Part shown: piece by piece, positions 1 to 7,000 of the stretch | Position numbering within the stretch: position 1 is the stretch's first letter | Layout of the letters: each line of letters begins with the position of its first letter | Source of the DNA: Candidatus Latescibacterota bacterium | Lineage (GTDB): Bacteria > Latescibacterota > MVCY01 | Assembly: GCA_030669445.1 (NCBI GenBank) | Contig: DAOVDP010000033.1 | Span: 1 to 9,635 of the forward strand | Direction: 5' to 3' | Length of the DNA: 9,635 bases | The notes under the pieces: model-generated | The model's database searches: none | Seen by the model: only the letters and a program-made list of their open reading frames with translations | Told to the model about the DNA's origin: nothing | Translations under genes and position numbers: made by a program

Positions 1-123
1 AAGGACCGGGGTAGGTTTATTCCGCTGCTGCAGCCATTTTGCAGCGGTTGGTTGGTCTGCCCAAGAAGTGCTACAACCTAAGAACAGCACTCCACAATAG
101 AAAAATAAAGCCGCCTTTCTCAA
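1..123 (-). CDS. Exported protein, 5' end only (runs off left edge)
   Basis: The reading frame is open from a TTG at 123-121 to the window edge (41 codons). It begins MRKAALFFYCGVLFLGCSTS and continues WADQPTAAKW. This is a clear export signal: an Arg-Lys n-region, a hydrophobic core, then either signal peptidase I cleavage after A22 (S-W-A then D) or lipidation at C17 (F-L-G-C, a poor lipobox). A strong purine-rich Shine-Dalgarno (GAGGAGGAG on the minus strand, about 128-137) lies just upstream, and a near-consensus promoter sits immediately behind it, which is why the non-ATG start is credible. The gene is divergent from the lipoprotein gene at 440 and may belong to the same envelope locus. 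Too little of the mature protein is visible to assign a family or function. Confidence 0.7.
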   Translation of the reverse strand, partial: MRKAALFFYCGVLFLGCSTSWADQPTAAKWLQQRNKPTPVL

Positions 124-149
124 AGCTCTCCTCCTCTCAAATTTACATT

Positions 150-178
150 ATTATACTAAATCTCTCGGGGCAAGTCAA
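150..178 (-). promoter_or_regulatory. Sigma70-type promoter for the leftward gene
   Basis: Read on the minus strand, TTGACT (178-173) is followed after exactly 17 nt by TATAAT (155-150). The -10 matches the consensus fully and the -35 at 5 of 6. Transcription would begin near 143, about 20 nt before the TTG start, leaving just room for the GA-rich ribosome binding site. Confidence 0.75.
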
Positions 179-235
179 ACGAAAATTGGTCTTTTAAAGA
201 TTTCCTCTTGTTTCTTTACAACTTAAACTATTTGC

Positions 236-264
236 TTGACAAGAACTCTAAATATTGTTATCTT
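236..264 (+). promoter_or_regulatory. Sigma70-type promoter for the lipoprotein gene
   Basis: TTGACA (236-241, full consensus) is followed after 17 nt by TATCTT (259-264). It points toward the lipoprotein gene and predicts a leader of about 170 nt. Together with the minus-strand promoter at 150-178 it makes a divergent promoter region with the two -35 boxes about 58 nt apart, so shared regulation is possible. No clear operator palindrome is visible between them. Confidence 0.65.
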
Positions 265-350
265 GTTTAATTCTTGAGACATTTATATAGATAGATTCGT
301 TCTAATCAATGCGCAGATGCCTAACGGATCTAATGCTATGAGGTCTTATG

Positions 351-423
351 GAAAGGAGGTGAATTGAACAGCATTTTACTGTTTGAAAGTGAGAAAATTA
401 CCGGCGAGTATTTAACCAATTAA
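351..423 (+). other. Strong orphan Shine-Dalgarno with possible leader peptide
   Basis: GAAAGGAGGTGA at 351-362 is an almost perfect complement of the 16S rRNA 3' end, stronger than the site actually preceding the lipoprotein ATG. A short frame follows: TTG 364-366 through TAA 421-423, encoding MNSILLFESEKITGEYLTN. It ends 16 nt before the lipoprotein start, an arrangement suited to translational coupling or a leader peptide. The SD-to-TTG spacing is short (about 4 nt) and the peptide matches nothing recognised, so this may be only a ribosome standby site or a chance frame. Confidence 0.3.
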
Positions 424-439
424 CCAAAAAGGAGATAGG

Positions 440-1903
440 ATGAAGACATTTCGGTTTTTTCTGGGAGTCATTGGCCTGGGGGCAATTCTGCTTATCACTG
501 GCTGTGGAAAGCAGGAGCCAACCGGTCCTACCGTTTACCCTGAGGAGTCCAAGACAAAAGCTGGACAGGCCCTTGAAGCTTTCACCTCTTCCTTAGGCCA
601 GGCACAAGATATGGGGGAGTTTAGTCCTGGCGAGGTAGATTTCAGCGAAGCCGACAGGCTTTACAGAGAGGCTATCGAACTGGACCCGTCTAATACCCAG
701 GCCCAGTTTGGGGCAGCCATGACTGCAATTTTGATGCTGCTGCAAAATGAGGAAATTGTGGCAGTAATGGACAGCCTTCAGAATTTCATGGGAGAAGAAG
801 AGCCGAGCGCTTTGGGTTTCGGAATAGGCATAGCCCCCAATATCAGACGAATTACTCTCACGCCTAAGCTCGTTTATGGGATGGCCAAAACCAGCGTCCA
901 ACGGAGAACCTCGCGTAGAGTTGCCAAAAGTGCCCAAGAGGTGCTGAGGGTGAGCGACATCCAGAGAGTTATTGAACAACACTTCATCCCAGCATTGGAT
1001 TATGCCTTGGCGCGGTTGGAAATAGTGGAACAAGACCCGGATTTCCAATTCATGTTAACGCCAGAATTTCCTGAAGATGAACAGGGAGATTCTCTGGAAG
1101 TGGACCTGGGGGAAGTCTATGTTTTAGACGCTTCGATAAGTGTGCTTAGAGCATTTCTTATGATTGCCACTGCTTATAATTTAGACTTCGACGATAACGG
1201 CAGTTACGACTTCCTACAGGACCCCTCTGATGCTGAAATTCTTCGACAGCTTAAGCGGCTGGACAAAGACTCGCCTTTCCTCACCGTCAGAGCGTCGAAT
1301 AAGTTACCAGCCGCAGGGCAGAACCTGCTGACCGCAATACTGAAACTGGAGGATGCAGTGGGTTTCATCCGAGAGGAGACCGACCCTCAGGATAATGACA
1401 TCATTAAGCAACAATATATTGTGGACTTAGACGGCGAGGTAGATCTCACTGGAGAGTCAGATGTGCCCCAGTTCCTCCAGGATGTGGACAGCGTAGAGAA
1501 GGCCCTTGATAAGCTCAGAGAGATACTGAGCGGTCCGGTACAGGTTGATGCCGATTTCAACGGCGACGACCAACCAGAGTGGCTCACTGTAAACCTCTCG
1601 GCCTGGTTCATTAGCCCCGTTGAGAATCTCAAAGGCTTAGTGCCTTATCACAGGTGGTATCCAGAGAATTTTGAGAACGCTGAAATCTACGATGATTTCG
1701 CTCTCACTGATGTGCAGGGAAACAAGTTGGGTGAGAACGATCCGCCCTTGGTGTTACCCGACCCTACCTTCGGCGGGCTCTTCCCTGATTTTGCCACAAA
1801 CCAGGACTTTCTGGCCTTCTTCGGCATAACCAGGGAAATGATTCCTGTGGACATTGACCCTCTCGACCGTGCTGTCCCGGGAAAGGGTATTTGTCTCCAA
1901 TGA
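440..1903 (+). CDS. Lipoprotein with TPR-like segment and Asp/Asn-rich loops, function unknown
   Basis: This is a 487-aa lipoprotein. The signal peptide ends in lipobox I19-T20-G21-C22, so the mature protein should be lipidated at C22. AAGGAG at 429-434 supports the ATG at 440. After a Pro-rich linker (24-35), residues about 67-100 resemble one tetratricopeptide helix pair (ADRLYREAIELDP). The rest is mostly helical and acidic. Two Ca-binding-like loops stand out: D249-x-D251-x-N253-G-x-x-D257, and D370-x-D372-x-N374-G375-D376. Both recall EF-hand/dockerin or FG-GAP loops but each stands alone. I do not recognise the family. The gene has its own promoter and leads into two overlapping + strand frames, the second encoding an exported, probably barrel-like protein, so a role at the outer membrane is inferred. 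Its last 15-20 codons may be a frameshifted tail (see the next entry). Confidence 0.85.
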   Translation: MKTFRFFLGVIGLGAILLITGCGKQEPTGPTVYPEESKTKAGQALEAFTSSLGQAQDMGEFSPGEVDFSEADRLYREAIELDPSNTQAQFGAAMTAILMLLQNEEIVAVMDSLQNFMGEEEPSALGFGIGIAPNIRRITLTPKLVYGMAKTSVQRRTSRRVAKSAQEVLRVSDIQRVIEQHFIPALDYALARLEIVEQDPDFQFMLTPEFPEDEQGDSLEVDLGEVYVLDASISVLRAFLMIATAYNLDFDDNGSYDFLQDPSDAEILRQLKRLDKDSPFLTVRASNKLPAAGQNLLTAILKLEDAVGFIREETDPQDNDIIKQQYIVDLDGEVDLTGESDVPQFLQDVDSVEKALDKLREILSGPVQVDADFNGDDQPEWLTVNLSAWFISPVENLKGLVPYHRWYPENFENAEIYDDFALTDVQGNKLGENDPPLVLPDPTFGGLFPDFATNQDFLAFFGITREMIPVDIDPLDRAVPGKGICLQ

Positions 1904-2177
1904 AACCTCCTTCTCGCTGAGCATTCGGTGTCTCGACAGCCAGACAGAGGAACCGCTCTCATCAACGATGACTATTCAGCCGGGTGAAACTGGAGAAATT
2001 CCTGGGGGACCATTTCGCGGCGACACAGAGCTGATTGTCGAAGTCACGGTGGAGCCCCGGGATTGGACTAACACCGAGAACATCTGGGTATGGATAGATG
2101 CGGATGTTACCATTCACATACAAAGTGTCTCCCAATACGGGATTGGATATTGGCAAGAGTCGGAGCGGTGGGGCTAA
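1854..2177 (+). CDS. Overlapping frame: probable frameshifted C-terminal domain of the lipoprotein
   Basis: This frame is open from 1842 (after TGA at 1839-1841) to a stop at 2175-2177, and lies +1 relative to the lipoprotein frame. The sequence looks like real secreted beta-structure: FVSNETSFSLSIRCL, then alternating hydrophobics (ELIVEVTVEP, IWVWIDADVTIHIQSV). As a separate gene it is poor. Its first start is a TTG at 1854 inside the upstream gene with no convincing Shine-Dalgarno, and it lacks a signal peptide despite lying between two exported proteins. Reading through with a +1 shift around GGGAAAGGG (1879-1887) would give one lipoprotein of about 578 aa with a beta-sandwich-like end. 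Alternatives are a natural inactivating mutation, a one-base assembly error, or reinitiation at the TTG. The coordinates are those of the frame from its first possible start. Confidence 0.5.
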   Translation: MTLSTVLSRERVFVSNETSFSLSIRCLDSQTEEPLSSTMTIQPGETGEIPGGPFRGDTELIVEVTVEPRDWTNTENIWVWIDADVTIHIQSVSQYGIGYWQESERWG

Positions 2178-3657
2178 AGCAACAGGTTTCTTATCTCTGT
2201 TTTGCTCCCTGTTGTTCTCTATCAGTGGGTATGCTGCCACTCCCCTGGATCTTTTTCGAGGATTGTGGCTGAAGGACTACCAGATTCTGGAGAAGGGAAC
2301 CGCGGGAAGGCAAGCAGAGGGATGTCTTTCTCTACGAATAGCACCCTGCTCCGACAAGGGGAATTTCCTGCTTTTCTCCGGAGAATTCGAGGATGTGTAT
2401 CGCTCGGAAGGTCCTGAGGGAAACACCACCATCTCCTTTTGGAAGCTCAGGGCCCTTAGGGTTCTTCCCCTGGGAGCCAATGGGACAGCTGGAACACTTC
2501 GGATAGAAGGGGAGGAGAGCAGGTTTTTCTCCGCAATCCCAGTGGAAAAGGGAAAGGGCCAGATAAAACTCTCCCACCGACGACGATATTGGTCTGTGGC
2601 CTATGACCGCAGATTTGCCAGTTGGCTGTGGATAAGGGGAGGGATTGGAGGACAGTTGGGTGACTCCGATCCCTCCCATTTGAATAGGGCACTGCACATC
2701 AGCAGCAAACTGTTCTCACAGTGGACAGTGAGTCTGGAGGCAATTCAAGACTTCCAGAGCAGTCTGCTGAAGGCCTATTGGAAGAAAGACGCCCTCGATC
2801 TGGCTACCGAATTTGACATCACTGACTGGAGGGCCAATCTTGGCGGTCCCTTGAGCCGATGGGGAAGATTAGGGTTCGCTGCAGACAGATTCCACCTGGG
2901 GCCCAGTAATCAGAGCAGCGGCTATGTCAACCGCCTATCTGCAGATGGATGGAATGGAGGGATCTATTTTACTCTCTTTCCTTTGGAAAACTGGGAGATG
3001 ACCGGTTCGATAGTTTGGGGACAAGGGAAGGGGAGTGAGGCGGGCAGATTCGAGGGGCAGGAGTTTTCCAACTCACAACTGGACAGTCGCTGGAGGAAAT
3101 TCCACCTGTCTTCCTGGTGGCAACCGACTCCCCGGATGTTGCTCCGGGGGACATATCTAAAAGGTATTTGGAGATTTGAATCGGGCAAAGCCAGACTGGA
3201 TAGCTGGCCATTCGTCTCCAGTTTTGTCTCCCTCTTTGATGGTAAAAGCTGGTCTCTGAGAGGCGAAGGCTCTCTTAAAATAGAACAATATGGAATTGAG
3301 CCCCGGTATGATTTCTCCCGGAGAATCGGATTAAGCGGAACACTCAGGTTTGTTCGACTAACCCCTGAAGCTGATCTTGTCTCCCGTGAGTGGACAAATT
3401 CCGATCTATTCACTATCCTACTGCCCAAAACCGAGACATTTCAATCCCCCATTTCCAGCGTGGAACTTCTGGATATGGGTCTCCGACTCCGGTGGTGGAT
3501 AGGAAAAATTGGCCTTCAGTGCGAATGGGCACAGATTGTGCCCATTAGAATAACCAGAACAGAAAGAGAACCGAGCGAGGAAGCGGTAACGAAGGTGAAA
3601 AAAACGAAAAGACAGGGAGGGTCGTCTTGTAGACTCACTCTGATACTCCAGCGGTGA
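2098..3657 (+). CDS. Exported protein, probable outer-membrane beta-barrel
   Basis: Up to 519 aa. A signal peptide is clear, with a hydrophobic core at about residues 30-43 (GFLSLFCSLLFSISGYAA) and cleavage after A46 or A47, but the n-region is long if ATG 2098 is used. ATG 2104, GTG 2125 and TTG 2143 are alternative starts, and none has a good Shine-Dalgarno. The start overlaps the preceding frame, so translational coupling is likely. The mature part is rich in Trp, Arg, Ser and Gly in alternating polar/hydrophobic strands with short turns (LHLSSWWQ-like, WSLRGEGSLKIE, SGTLRFVRL), as expected of a porin-like or membrane-anchored barrel. The C-terminus is basic (VKKTKRQ) and ends in R, without the usual final aromatic residue. 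The Cys pair in SLRIAPCSDK and EGCLSL could form a disulfide. Family not recognised. It probably forms an operon with the lipoprotein at 440. Confidence 0.75.
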   Translation: MRMLPFTYKVSPNTGLDIGKSRSGGAKATGFLSLFCSLLFSISGYAATPLDLFRGLWLKDYQILEKGTAGRQAEGCLSLRIAPCSDKGNFLLFSGEFEDVYRSEGPEGNTTISFWKLRALRVLPLGANGTAGTLRIEGEESRFFSAIPVEKGKGQIKLSHRRRYWSVAYDRRFASWLWIRGGIGGQLGDSDPSHLNRALHISSKLFSQWTVSLEAIQDFQSSLLKAYWKKDALDLATEFDITDWRANLGGPLSRWGRLGFAADRFHLGPSNQSSGYVNRLSADGWNGGIYFTLFPLENWEMTGSIVWGQGKGSEAGRFEGQEFSNSQLDSRWRKFHLSSWWQPTPRMLLRGTYLKGIWRFESGKARLDSWPFVSSFVSLFDGKSWSLRGEGSLKIEQYGIEPRYDFSRRIGLSGTLRFVRLTPEADLVSREWTNSDLFTILLPKTETFQSPISSVELLDMGLRLRWWIGKIGLQCEWAQIVPIRITRTEREPSEEAVTKVKKTKRQGGSSCRLTLILQR

Positions 3658-3680
3658 TTTTCTCCGCAAGACGTGCATTC

Positions 3681-3702
3681 TTAGTAGTTTGTGCTTACTA
3701 AA
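3681..3702 (+). promoter_or_regulatory. Small inverted repeat before the SNF2 gene
   Basis: TTAGTA (3681-3686) and TACTAA (3697-3702) form a perfect 6-bp inverted repeat with a 10-nt spacer. It lies in the 56-nt gap upstream of the SNF2 start and 11 nt before its ATG. It could be a weak operator or hairpin. No T-tract follows, so it is not a terminator, and no clear promoter is visible in this gap. Confidence 0.25.
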
Positions 3703-3713
3703 CTATCAAGCCT

Positions 3714-6700
3714 ATGTTAGCCTTACATGCCATCTGGGACAGTACTCAGCTTCATCTATGGGCTGAATCTTCTGATCTGCCTGCCACGGTTCCAAAACGA
3801 AGAGGACGTCAGCCCAAGAGCCCCCCACTTAGGCCCCACCCATTCTCGCTGAACAATGAATCCTTGGAGGAAGCAGTTGGCAGAGTTTCAGGGAGCTTGA
3901 TTGCACAAAATGTAGAATCTGGAGCTCTGACTGTGCTGCTGCCGTTTGCTCCAAACGGACCCTTGTCCTCACCTGAATTGATTCGAGAGAACGAAGGTAG
4001 TCAGGAGAAAGCGGCCGGATTAGCCCAGTGGAAGGTGGCTACCCTGATCCTCCCCCCAGCTATTGCCCAGGATTTGTTGCTCTCACTGCCAAACAGACCT
4101 CCTCATGGAATCGCATTTGGTGCCTCTCTTCGTTTCTGGGCCGAGGTCGCCAAATTCTCACTTGAGCTGATCACCAGACAGCATTTTTTGCCGGGCATCC
4201 GGGAGAATAGAGCTGGCAAAAGCGCACATTTCAGAGCCGTCTGGGAGGTAGTGCTCGATGAAGAGGGAGCCGAAAAACTACAACTGCTCTCCGGGGCGAT
4301 GCCTCCGATCTGCAGGGCTTTTATCCCCCCTGAAGAGGAGGAGACAGGTTCGCCCTCAGAGCTTGTTTTGAACTTTCTCCACCGAACTGTAGACACCTTT
4401 GTTCGAGGGTGCCTCTCTTCAGTAACAATCCTTCCCCTGCGTCGGGGCCGTCCTCCTAAGGTTGTTCCCCTGCCGGAATTGTGGCTGAAAGCCCTCTGTT
4501 CCGATGACCCAGCCATTCACGCGCCTACCAAAGAAGCAACCACCTTCTCCAAAGAGATAAAAACCTGGCTCCGACAGATCCAACCCGCGGACAGAACAGC
4601 TCCGTTCCGCACTTGCTTCAGGCTTGAACCTCCGGAAACAGAAGACATATTTACTGCAAAAACCCGGAGGAGACGCCAAACCTGGTGGGTCAGCTTTCAC
4701 CTTCAAGCCAACGACGACCGGAGTCTGCTGGTTCCCGCCGAGAAGGTCTGGCAGACCCGTTCTGGTATTCTCACCTTCTTGAAGCGGAGATTTGAAAATC
4801 CCCAAGAGCGGTTACTTGCCGACCTGGGGAAAACTGCCCGCCTTTTTCCTGCCATCGAAGAAAGTCTAAAAACGGCCAGTCCTGTAGGACTGGCATTAGA
4901 CACCAACGGTGCTTACACCTTCCTCCGACAGTCCGCACCCCTTTTAGAGCAGAGTGGGTTTGGCGTCTTGCTGCCATCCTGGTGGCAGAAACCCGCTGTT
5001 CGCCTTGGCGTAAAGCTGAAGGTAAAACCTAAACCGGAGAGTAACACAACCGGGGCAGGACTCATGGGGGTGGGCGGGATCGTCAATTACAACTGGCAGG
5101 TTGCCTTAGGGGACCAGACCCTTTCCCCTGAGGAGTTCGAGAAACTCGCTGCCTTGAAGGTACCGTTGGTTCGGGTTCGGGGTCAGTGGGTAGAACTTAA
5201 CCCGGCGGAGATTGAAGCGGCTATCGCCTTTTTTAAGGAGAGGCACAGCGAAGGGGAAATGGCACTGAGTGAGGCGATGCGTCTGGGCCTGGGCCAGGAG
5301 CGCTCCGAAGTCGGTCTTCCCGTCGTTGGCATCGAAGCTGCAGGTTGGATTGAAGATCTGTTGAACAGGGTCTCTGGCGATCTGAAAATCACCGTCTTGA
5401 AATCCCCTCGAACCTTCCGGGGAAGGCTTCGTCCCTATCAGATTAAAGGTTTTTCCTGGCTGGTTTTTCTCAAGCAGTTTGGGTTTGGAGCCTGTCTTGC
5501 TGATGATATGGGCCTAGGCAAGACAATCCAGTTCATCGCCCTGATGCTCCAGGAACGGATAACCAGACGACAAAAGCTGAAGCCGACGCTTCTGATCTGC
5601 CCCACTTCTATAGTAGGAAACTGGCACAGGGAGATCGAACGCTTCGGTCCTTCCCTTAAGGTGATGATTCACCACGGCACAGATAGACTATCAGGCAGGG
5701 CATTTGAGAAGAAGGTCAAGAAGCACGACCTGGTTATCAGCACCTACGCCTTAGGTCACCGTGATAAGGAGCTGTTTTCTGCTGTTCACTGGCAGTGCGT
5801 GGCGCTTGACGAGGCCCAAAACATCAAGAACCCGGCAGCGAAACAGACTCAGGCCATCAGGAAGATTCGCGCCAACTACCGGGTTGCCCTGACCGGTACA
5901 CCTGTAGAAAACCGGCTGTCAGAACTGTGGTCGATTATGGAATTTCTTAACCCAGGCTACTTAGGTTCTGCAAAGGATTTCCGAACCCGGTTTGCCGTTC
6001 CTATTGAGAGATATCGCAACCGAGGACAGGCCGAAACCCTCAAACATTTGATTCAGCCGTTCGTCCTTCGGCGGATGAAAACCGACCCCACCATCATCAA
6101 TGACCTGCCGGAGAAGATGGAGATGAAGGTCTTCTGCAACCTCACCGGTGAACAGGCCTCTCTGTACCAGGCCGTGGTGGATGAGATGATGGAGAAGATC
6201 GAAGACTCTGAGGGGATCGAGCGCAAGGGTCTGGTGCTCTCCACATTGATGAAGCTCAAACAGGTCTGTAACCACCCGGCTCAGTTTGTTCGTGACAGAA
6301 GTACGCTGCCAGGGCGTTCCGGCAAGCTCACCCGTCTGGTGGAGATGTTGGAAGAGGTGCTGGAAGAAGACAACAAGGCGCTGATTTTCACCCAGTTTGC
6401 CGAGATGGGAGTGATGCTTCGCCATCACCTTCAGGAGGCCACTGGAGTGGAGACGCTATTTCTTCACGGTGGAACTCCCAGAAAACAGCGAGATAGAATG
6501 GTCCAGCGCTTCCAGGCCGACCGCCACGGTCCGCCGCTTTTTGTCCTCTCACTCAAGGCCGGTGGCCTCGGCCTCAACCTGACTGCAGCTAACCAGGTCT
6601 TTCATTTCGACCGCTGGTGGAATCCAGCAGTGGAAAACCAGGCCACCGACAGGGCCTTCCGGATCGGACAGAAGAAAAATGTGCAGGTCTACAAATTCGT

Positions 6701-6860
6701 TTGCATCGGGACTCTGGAAGAGCGGATTGATCAAATGATCGAGCAAAAAAAAGAGTTAGCAGAGAGCATCATCGGCACCGGCGAAGCCTGGCTCACCGAG
6801 ATGTCCACAGAACAGTTGAAAGAGATATTCACCCTGAGCAGAGAGGCAGTGGGAGAATAA
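3714..6860 (+). CDS. SNF2-family ATPase (DEAD/DEAH-box helicase-like)
   Basis: A 1048-aa Swi2/Snf2-type ATP-dependent DNA translocase. The start MLALHAIWDSTQLHLWAES fits the LHxxW...LxLWxE opening I associate with bacterial SNF2 proteins of this type, despite a weak ribosome binding site. Residues about 405-515 match the SNF2 helicase-associated domain (GFGVLLPSWW, LSPEEFEKLAALKVPLVRVRGQWVEL). The ATPase core follows: motif I ADDMGLGKT 596-604 (K603), motif II D699-E-A-Q, motif III TGTP from T727, then the C-terminal lobe with GLGLNLTAANQVFHFDRWWN and motif VI D979-RAFRIGQ. All key residues are intact, so it should be active. Two AT-hook-like basic motifs lie in the N-terminal region (K28-RRGRQPK, R243-RGRPPK). 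SNF2 proteins move along duplex DNA and remodel or strip protein complexes. The next gene encodes a SWIM zinc-finger protein, the usual neighbour or fusion partner. Confidence 0.95.
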   Translation: MLALHAIWDSTQLHLWAESSDLPATVPKRRGRQPKSPPLRPHPFSLNNESLEEAVGRVSGSLIAQNVESGALTVLLPFAPNGPLSSPELIRENEGSQEKAAGLAQWKVATLILPPAIAQDLLLSLPNRPPHGIAFGASLRFWAEVAKFSLELITRQHFLPGIRENRAGKSAHFRAVWEVVLDEEGAEKLQLLSGAMPPICRAFIPPEEEETGSPSELVLNFLHRTVDTFVRGCLSSVTILPLRRGRPPKVVPLPELWLKALCSDDPAIHAPTKEATTFSKEIKTWLRQIQPADRTAPFRTCFRLEPPETEDIFTAKTRRRRQTWWVSFHLQANDDRSLLVPAEKVWQTRSGILTFLKRRFENPQERLLADLGKTARLFPAIEESLKTASPVGLALDTNGAYTFLRQSAPLLEQSGFGVLLPSWWQKPAVRLGVKLKVKPKPESNTTGAGLMGVGGIVNYNWQVALGDQTLSPEEFEKLAALKVPLVRVRGQWVELNPAEIEAAIAFFKERHSEGEMALSEAMRLGLGQERSEVGLPVVGIEAAGWIEDLLNRVSGDLKITVLKSPRTFRGRLRPYQIKGFSWLVFLKQFGFGACLADDMGLGKTIQFIALMLQERITRRQKLKPTLLICPTSIVGNWHREIERFGPSLKVMIHHGTDRLSGRAFEKKVKKHDLVISTYALGHRDKELFSAVHWQCVALDEAQNIKNPAAKQTQAIRKIRANYRVALTGTPVENRLSELWSIMEFLNPGYLGSAKDFRTRFAVPIERYRNRGQAETLKHLIQPFVLRRMKTDPTIINDLPEKMEMKVFCNLTGEQASLYQAVVDEMMEKIEDSEGIERKGLVLSTLMKLKQVCNHPAQFVRDRSTLPGRSGKLTRLVEMLEEVLEEDNKALIFTQFAEMGVMLRHHLQEATGVETLFLHGGTPRKQRDRMVQRFQADRHGPPLFVLSLKAGGLGLNLTAANQVFHFDRWWNPAVENQATDRAFRIGQKKNVQVYKFVCIGTLEERIDQMIEQKKELAESIIGTGEAWLTEMSTEQLKEIFTLSREAVGE

Positions 6861-6863
6861 GGG

Positions 6864-6980
6864 TCTCACCGCAAAGACGCAAAGGGCAACTGTCCGTTTT
6901 TCTGATTCTTAATCACTGATCGTTGTATTTTTTCGAATATTGAAGTTCTTCTTTGCGATCTTTGCGTCTTTGCGATGAGA
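6864..6980. repeat. 117-bp inverted-repeat element (CGCAAAGACGCAAAG type)
   Basis: The left arm (6864-6884) holds CGCAAAGACGCAAAG. The right arm (6960-6980) holds its exact complement CTTTGCGTCTTTGCG. Arms match at 20 of 21 positions, including flanking TCTCA/TGAGA. The right arm adds a further TTTGCGAT unit (6952-6959), so the octamer-like unit is tandem there. The element fills nearly the whole gap between the SNF2 and SWIM genes. From general knowledge, intergenic repeats of this CAAAGACGCAAAG kind are scattered in many bacterial genomes. In RNA it could form a long hairpin separating the two coding regions. Confidence 0.8.
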
Positions 6981-7000
6981 AAAGAAAAAAGGAGACATTT

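Noticed and set aside
593..1048. 151-codon minus-strand frame inside the lipoprotein gene
   Set aside because: It lies wholly antisense to a convincing lipoprotein. It has no signal, no Shine-Dalgarno context and no family-like composition.
1877..1883. CCCGGGA as a -1 slippery heptamer in the lipoprotein
   Set aside because: It is in the right register for -1 slipping, but the downstream coding-like frame needs +1, so it does not explain the observed frames.
2964..3428. 154-codon minus-strand frame inside the barrel-like gene
   Set aside because: Antisense shadow. The sense strand has a signal peptide and an amphipathic strand pattern, and this frame has neither.
5961..6428. 155-codon minus-strand frame within the SNF2 gene
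   Set aside because: It is antisense to the conserved SNF2 helicase region. Its His/Leu richness is the expected mirror of that coding sequence.
6953..7000. Upstream TTG start extending the SWIM protein by 16 residues
   Set aside because: The extension is encoded by the inverted repeat. ATG 7001 has a proper Shine-Dalgarno and a family-like MSRWDNYW start.
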